In this document: positions 7,859 to 11,122 of the stretch, piece after piece
Layout: each line of letters starts with the position of its first letter
Numbering within the stretch: position 1 is the stretch's first letter
Origin: Holosporaceae bacterium
Lineage (GTDB): Bacteria; Pseudomonadota; Alphaproteobacteria; UBA3830
Assembly (NCBI GenBank): GCA_031269645.1
Contig: JAISYW010000011.1
Span: 1 to 11,122 of the forward strand
Direction of reading: 5' to 3'
Length of the DNA stretch: 11,122 nucleotides
Translations under genes and position numbers: made by a program
Notes under the pieces: generated by a model
Database searches by the model: none
The model's input: only the letters and a program-made list of their open reading frames with translations
What the model was told of the DNA's origin: nothing

Positions 7859-7887
7859 TTGCCCTATACAATTTTTATCTATCTAAT
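7859..7887 (+). promoter_or_regulatory. Candidate promoter for the secretin-pilin operon
   Basis: TTGCCC (7859-7864, 4 of 6 to TTGACA) and TCTAAT (7882-7887, 5 of 6 to TATAAT) are separated by exactly 17 bp. They sit in the gap after the transporter, about 45 nt before the preferred secretin start. The gap is AT-rich, which raises the chance of a random match. Confidence 0.4.
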
Positions 7888-7931
7888 TATATTAATTTTA
7901 ACTAATTTTTATATTTATTGTGGGCTGTTTT

Positions 7932-9554
7932 GTGTCTAAGCTTTGGATTTTATGTTTCTGCACGCTAGTCGGATGCGCAAGCGTTGACGATGCAAGAACC
8001 CCTCAACAAAAAAATTTGAATAAAGACGCTTTCAAAATTTTATCGGCTCCGGTGGACGATTTTATAACTGATTTAGAAGTGGACGAAATTTTCGACAATG
8101 AAATTGATCAAGATTCTGTAATTCATGAAAATTTTTATAAGCCGATCTCAATATCCGTAAACGAAAATATGAAAATGCGCGAAGTATTGACGCAAATGGC
8201 CAATTTAGCGGGAGTAAACATTTTTATAGTACAGGAAGTTGAAGGAAGCATATCTTTTAATGCAAAAAATCGTCCGTTTTTAGATATTTTAAAAGATATT
8301 TGCTGCGGCGCGGACCTAAAATACTCCATTAACGGAAATTCTGTGAGAATAGAATATGATTCTCCAACGCTAAAGACATATAACGTACAATTCTTGAATA
8401 TTCAGCGCGATATGCAGAGTTCTGTTTCCATATCAACAGACATTTTCTCGAATCAATCGGTTGGAACCAAAAGCGATGGAACGGCGACGCATTCAAGCGC
8501 AACGAATAATGGATCCAATAGCTTTGTGGAAGGCAAAACAAAAAATGATTTCTGGCAGGAGTTAGAAACGGCACTAAACGCAATCACTGGGGAAAAAGAC
8601 GGTTCGTCTGTATCTATGCACAAACAAGGCGGATTAGTGACTGTACGTACGACACAAAGCAAGCATGATGAAATTCAAAAGTATCTGCGCGCGCTTAAAG
8701 ACGCAACTGAATCTCAAGTTTTAATAGAAGCCAAAATTCTAGAAGTTAATTTAAACGACGAATACAGGAGCGGTATCAATTGGAATATTTTACGCAAAAA
8801 TGTTCTAATTAAAAAAGAATTTACCGATTCGACAGGTTTGTTCACGGCAGGCGTAAATAGAGAAAATTTAAACGTCGTTTCCGGTTTAATTGAAAAATTT
8901 GGAGCAGTAAAAACTCTTTCTAGTCCGCGTATTACTGTTTTAAATAATCAATGCGCCATTTTGAAAGTTGCAAAAAACGAAGTAATTTACGTCCCGGAAC
9001 TTCAAAGACAATATGCCACCATGTCTGATAATCGTAGCACGGATTTTCTTTCTACCACCATTCATACTATTCCTATAGGATTAGTTATGTCTGTTCAGCC
9101 GGCTATTGATAAGAAAAATAATACTATTTTATTAAATTTACGTCCGACGATTTCGAGGATTGTGGAATACAAGAAAGTTCCGTTTTTTTATAATACTTCG
9201 TCTGGAACGCAAAATACATCTTCAACAGTTAATACGCCGCAAATTCAGTCACAAGAATTTCCAATAGTCGACGTTAGAGAATTAGACTCTGTAGTAAAAC
9301 TAAATTCTGGACAAATAGTCGTTATGGGAGGGCTAATGCACGAAAAATCTCGTAACAATCGCGATGGTTTGCCAGAATTAAGCGAACTAGATCTTATTGC
9401 CGGCTCTAACAGTAAAACAACGGATGTTACCGAACTTGTCATATTTTTAAAGGCAACCATAATACGTAAAAAAAGCAAAATACATCACAATGCAGATAAG
9501 AAAATCTACAATACTTTCGCAAACGATCCGCGTCCGCTGAGGTTTAACAAATGA
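7932..9554 (+). CDS. mshL: MshL/PilN-type outer-membrane secretin lipoprotein
   Basis: Secretins form the multimeric outer-membrane channel through which type IV pili or type II substrates pass. From GTG 7932 the protein has about 540 residues. A lipoprotein signal comes first (SKLWILCFCTLVGC, lipobox LVGC with Cys15). An STN/secretin N-domain lies at about 70-145, and a Ser/Thr/Asn-rich linker at about 162-200. NDFWQELETALNAI (205-218) is the pattern seen between N-domains in MshL/PilN secretins. The beta-barrel domain runs about 260-512, with LIEAKILEVNLNDEYRSGI, LSSPRITVLNNQCAILKV, IVVMGGLMHEKSRNNRDGLP and TELVIFLKATII. A longer GTG start at 7920 exists, but 7932 has GTGGG 7 nt upstream and gives a standard lipoprotein signal. 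The gene overlaps the next pilin by 4 bp (ATGA). MSHA-like pilus, type IVb pilus and type II secretion are all possible contexts. Confidence 0.88.
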   Translation: MSKLWILCFCTLVGCASVDDARTPQQKNLNKDAFKILSAPVDDFITDLEVDEIFDNEIDQDSVIHENFYKPISISVNENMKMREVLTQMANLAGVNIFIVQEVEGSISFNAKNRPFLDILKDICCGADLKYSINGNSVRIEYDSPTLKTYNVQFLNIQRDMQSSVSISTDIFSNQSVGTKSDGTATHSSATNNGSNSFVEGKTKNDFWQELETALNAITGEKDGSSVSMHKQGGLVTVRTTQSKHDEIQKYLRALKDATESQVLIEAKILEVNLNDEYRSGINWNILRKNVLIKKEFTDSTGLFTAGVNRENLNVVSGLIEKFGAVKTLSSPRITVLNNQCAILKVAKNEVIYVPELQRQYATMSDNRSTDFLSTTIHTIPIGLVMSVQPAIDKKNNTILLNLRPTISRIVEYKKVPFFYNTSSGTQNTSSTVNTPQIQSQEFPIVDVRELDSVVKLNSGQIVVMGGLMHEKSRNNRDGLPELSELDLIAGSNSKTTDVTELVIFLKATIIRKKSKIHHNADKKIYNTFANDPRPLRFNK

Positions 9555-10189
9555 AGAATTTTATACGTCAAAATTATGGTTTTTCGTTAATAGAGGTAGC
9601 AATTGCCGTTGTTGTGATTGGTTTAATTGCTAGTTTCACTCTGAAGGGAAAAGAATTGATTAATTCTGCAAAATTACGTTCAGTTCCAGAACAAGTGAAT
9701 GTTTTTAAAGTTGCTGTTCAGGGCTTTGTTGACAAATACGGGGCCTTGCCCGGCGATTTCTCCAAAGCTCGCGAAATGATTAACGATTCATTAACAAACG
9801 GCCCGGGAAAAGGATCCATTTCGTCACTGGACGACGCTAAACGATTTTGGCAGCATTTGGTTGCGTCAGATTTGATCTGCATAGAACTCGTAAATGGTTA
9901 TCCAACTAGCAAAATGGGAGGGTATTATACTGTATCGTCTAATATTCCAGGACGACCAGGCTCTTGGATAATTTTATGCAGGGAAACAAGCGATAATCAA
10001 AATTTTATTGGCGTTTTATCTCCGAGCGACGCTTATTTTATAGATAAAAATAACGATACCGGCAATCCGACAACCGGAGAAATTCAAGCAATTAAATCTG
10101 TATCTGCATCGGGAGAGTGTTTTATTGGTTCAGAATATAATCTCAAAAATAAAAACAAAGATTGCGTTATTATGTTCAGAATTTGGTGA
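9551..10189 (+). CDS. Prepilin-like protein (type IV pilin / pseudopilin family), first of two
   Basis: The 212-residue precursor has a class III signal, MKNFIRQNYG|FSLIEVAIAVVVIGLI. It has a short 10-residue leader with basic residues, Gly at -1, Phe at +1 and Glu at +5, then a hydrophobic helix. It should be cut and N-methylated by a prepilin peptidase and polymerise in the inner membrane. The segment YGALPGDF (63-70) is a pattern found in many pilin-like proteins. Two cysteines near the C terminus (about 190 and 205) could close a disulfide D-loop, and a polar Gly/Asn-rich stretch DKNNDTGNPTTGE precedes them. The ATG overlaps the secretin stop by 4 bp, with GAGGT 7 nt upstream. Whether this is a major or minor pilin cannot be told from one gene; no other strong major-pilin candidate is present. 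Confidence 0.87.
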   Translation: MKNFIRQNYGFSLIEVAIAVVVIGLIASFTLKGKELINSAKLRSVPEQVNVFKVAVQGFVDKYGALPGDFSKAREMINDSLTNGPGKGSISSLDDAKRFWQHLVASDLICIELVNGYPTSKMGGYYTVSSNIPGRPGSWIILCRETSDNQNFIGVLSPSDAYFIDKNNDTGNPTTGEIQAIKSVSASGECFIGSEYNLKNKNKDCVIMFRIW

Positions 10190-10817
10190 TCAACGCGGAT
10201 CTTTTCTTTTAGAAATATCAATAGCCATATCGATTATTGGCTTAATTTCTGGATTTTTTATCACAAAAACAATCACTGCCAATCGGATAATGCGTGCCCA
10301 AGTCACAAAAAATAATATTGACACAGTAGTCGCCGCACTTGCCTCATATTTAGCCAACAATAACCGTTTGCCAAAACCGTCTAAAGATAATGGCGGCGAT
10401 GAAAGTACAGATTCGGTTTCCATCGGCTACGTGCCATTCAACACTTTGGGAATATCTGCGAAATCAGCGCTGGATGGGAATCTTCAGCCATTGATATACA
10501 TTGTGGAAGTTTCTTTAACAAGCAATTTTTCAAATATATATGAAACAAGTTCACTTGGATCTGCAGGATATTTCTGTAGTCCGATTACCGCTCCTACAAT
10601 TTCCATCAGCGAGTTAAAAAATCCTCAGATGGATATTGTCGCCTTTGTGATAGACACCAAAGATAATTACCCTTCAATATCGGATGGAAACATAATCACA
10701 GTTACATCGTCCAAAAATACATTTTGGATATCTCGAGATATGTTTTTGATAAAATACCTCAAAAACTGCCCATGTAAAATTACTATCAAAGATAATTCTG
10801 CGTCAACTCCATTTTAG
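10125..10817 (+). CDS. Prepilin-like protein, second of two, with atypical cleavage site
   Basis: This 230-residue precursor has an N-terminal signal ending GDQRG|SFLLEISIAISIIGLISGFF. Gly-1 and Glu+5 are kept, but the first mature residue would be Ser instead of Phe, with a long leader of about 25 residues. The body resembles pilin-like proteins with the pattern ALAxYLxxNxRLPCP...GxxPxxTLGL. Here it reads ALASYLANNNRLPKPS and IGYVPFNTLGISAKSALDG, so the usual Cys of LPCP is Lys. The C terminus has NCPC. The start is TTG at 10125, with GGGAG about 9 nt upstream. It overlaps the previous pilin by 65 bp, and the overlap codes almost only for the leader. No ATG start is available. The gene stops 1 bp from the convergent tRNA-Leu, with no visible terminator. 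Probably a minor pilin; role inferred. Confidence 0.8.
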   Translation: MVQNIISKIKTKIALLCSEFGDQRGSFLLEISIAISIIGLISGFFITKTITANRIMRAQVTKNNIDTVVAALASYLANNNRLPKPSKDNGGDESTDSVSIGYVPFNTLGISAKSALDGNLQPLIYIVEVSLTSNFSNIYETSSLGSAGYFCSPITAPTISISELKNPQMDIVAFVIDTKDNYPSISDGNIITVTSSKNTFWISRDMFLIKYLKNCPCKITIKDNSASTPF

Positions 10818-10818
10818 A

Positions 10819-10904
10819 TGGTGCCCGTGGAGGGACTCGAACCCACACGCCCAAAAGAACAACAGATTTTAAGTCTGTAGCGTCTACCATTCCGCCACAC
10901 GGGC
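10819..10904 (-). tRNA. tRNA-Leu (anticodon UAA), CCA encoded
   Basis: The minus strand folds as a complete class II tRNA of 86 nt. The acceptor GCCCGTG pairs with CACGGGC, followed by A and an encoded CCA. The D arm is GCG/CGC. The anticodon stem ACAGA/TCTGT holds loop CTTAAAA (anticodon at plus 10869-10871), reading UUA. A 15-nt variable arm can form a short stem (GTTC/GGGC with G-U pairs). The T arm has loop TTCGAGT. The T stem GTGGG/CCCTC contains one U-U mismatch (pair 50-64), a small oddity in an otherwise sound tRNA. It is convergent with the pilin gene, and its CCA end lies 1 bp from that gene's stop. Confidence 0.96.
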
Positions 10905-10957
10905 ATATTAGAGATACAGAGGCTGCGGCATAATGGTTTTTTTTCGCAATTGGCTTC

Positions 10958-10975
10958 GTCGATCTACGGATCGGC
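10958..10975 (+). other. Stable hairpin with cUACGg tetraloop
   Basis: GTCGATC-TACG-GATCGGC folds into a 7-bp stem (six Watson-Crick pairs and one wobble). It closes the extra-stable C(UACG)G tetraloop when read on the plus strand. No U-tract follows, so it is not an obvious intrinsic terminator. It lies 54 bp upstream of the tRNA 5' end (minus-strand sense) in DNA without a convincing gene. It may belong to a small RNA or to the leader of a gene right of the window; nothing in the sequence decides this. Confidence 0.45.
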
Positions 10976-11006
10976 CCCTCATGTACAGCAAACATATTAC
11001 GCTCCT

Positions 11007-11122
11007 ATGCAACGCTTTTCCTTGTTCTTGCAAAAAAACCTCATTATGCAACGGTCTACTGCAAGGAATTTAGCATCAAACCTCTAATGGCGCAACGCTT
11101 TTCTGTTTTTGACACCAAAAAC
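11007..11122 (+). repeat. Degenerate direct repeats around GCAACG, reaching the window edge
   Basis: GCAACG occurs at 11009, 11048 and 11092, giving spacings of 39 and 44 bp. Copies 1 and 3 share GCAACGCTTTTC followed by a T/G-rich stretch and a CAAAAA-type tract; copies 2 and 3 share AAACCTC ahead of the core. Translated, copies 1 and 3 give MQRFSLFLQKN and MAQRFSVFDTKN, joined through a TAATG stop-start overlap at 11085-11089. Neither start has a ribosome site at a usable distance. The rest of the 218-bp stretch right of the tRNA shows no gene. A repeat array or a duplicated small coding unit are the options. Confidence 0.4.

Noticed and set aside
7825..7919. CtrA-type (TTAA-N7-TTAA) sites in the gap before the secretin
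   Set aside because: Several TTAA words occur, but none that I found has the 7-bp spacing; expected by chance in such AT-rich DNA.
10786..10995. Minus-strand 69-residue frame containing GGMVDATDLKSVV and RVPPRAP
   Set aside because: It reads straight through the tRNA-Leu. This peptide is the well-known false ORF produced by tRNA-Leu genes.
10933..11073. Plus-strand 46-residue frame right of the tRNA
   Set aside because: Weak ribosome-site spacing, no recognisable family, and it crosses the repeat units. Could only be rescued by homology.
1..11122. CRISPR arrays, transposases or insertion sequences
   Set aside because: No regular repeat-spacer pattern and no transposase-like protein were seen; the only repeats are the short degenerate ones at the right edge.

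Overview
The window is AT-rich coding DNA, roughly one third G+C by eye, and reads as an alphaproteobacterium. The evidence is an alphaproteobacterial-style FtsQ, a mur-fts cluster, a DivJ/PleC-like hybrid of Cache, PAS and HisKA domains, and a tRNA-Leu of alphaproteobacterial type with encoded CCA. Low G+C, frequent GTG/TTG starts and a thinned division cluster make a host-associated lineage (Holosporales- or Rickettsiales-like) a reasonable guess. This is inference; no taxonomic marker was compared.

Left third, minus strand (1-3967): a tightly packed operon transcribed right to left as murG-murC-murB-ftsQ. It makes lipid II from lipid I (MurG), performs two cytoplasmic steps of UDP-MurNAc-peptide synthesis (MurB, MurC), and supplies the divisome membrane protein FtsQ, which runs off the left edge. 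murG/murC overlap by 4 bp and murC/murB abut. The ddl gene that commonly lies between murB and ftsQ is missing here, and ftsW is not upstream of murG.

Middle, plus strand (4147-7824): after a 179-bp divergent promoter region comes an orphan membrane histidine kinase with a Cache-like periplasmic sensor, a PAS domain, a coiled coil, and DHp and ATPase domains. Its phosphoacceptor histidine is replaced by Asn (N492) while all ATP-binding boxes are intact. This is the most striking observation in the window. Next is a 234-bp gap holding a G+C-rich, hairpin-rich patch that looks like a dispersed repeat, and a 9-bp perfect inverted repeat directly upstream of a Bcr/CflA-like MFS transporter.

Right third, plus strand (7859-10817): a compact type IV pilus or type II secretion operon. 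It encodes an MshL/PilN-type lipoprotein secretin and two prepilin-like proteins, each overlapping the next gene. The second prepilin has its leader peptide overprinted on the 3' end of the first and carries Ser rather than Phe at the predicted mature N terminus. No assembly ATPase, platform protein or prepilin peptidase is present, so the rest of the machine must be encoded elsewhere. The operon ends 1 bp from the 3' end of a convergent tRNA-Leu(UAA). The last 218 bp hold no convincing gene, only a stable UACG hairpin and the start of a degenerate direct repeat that reaches the window edge.
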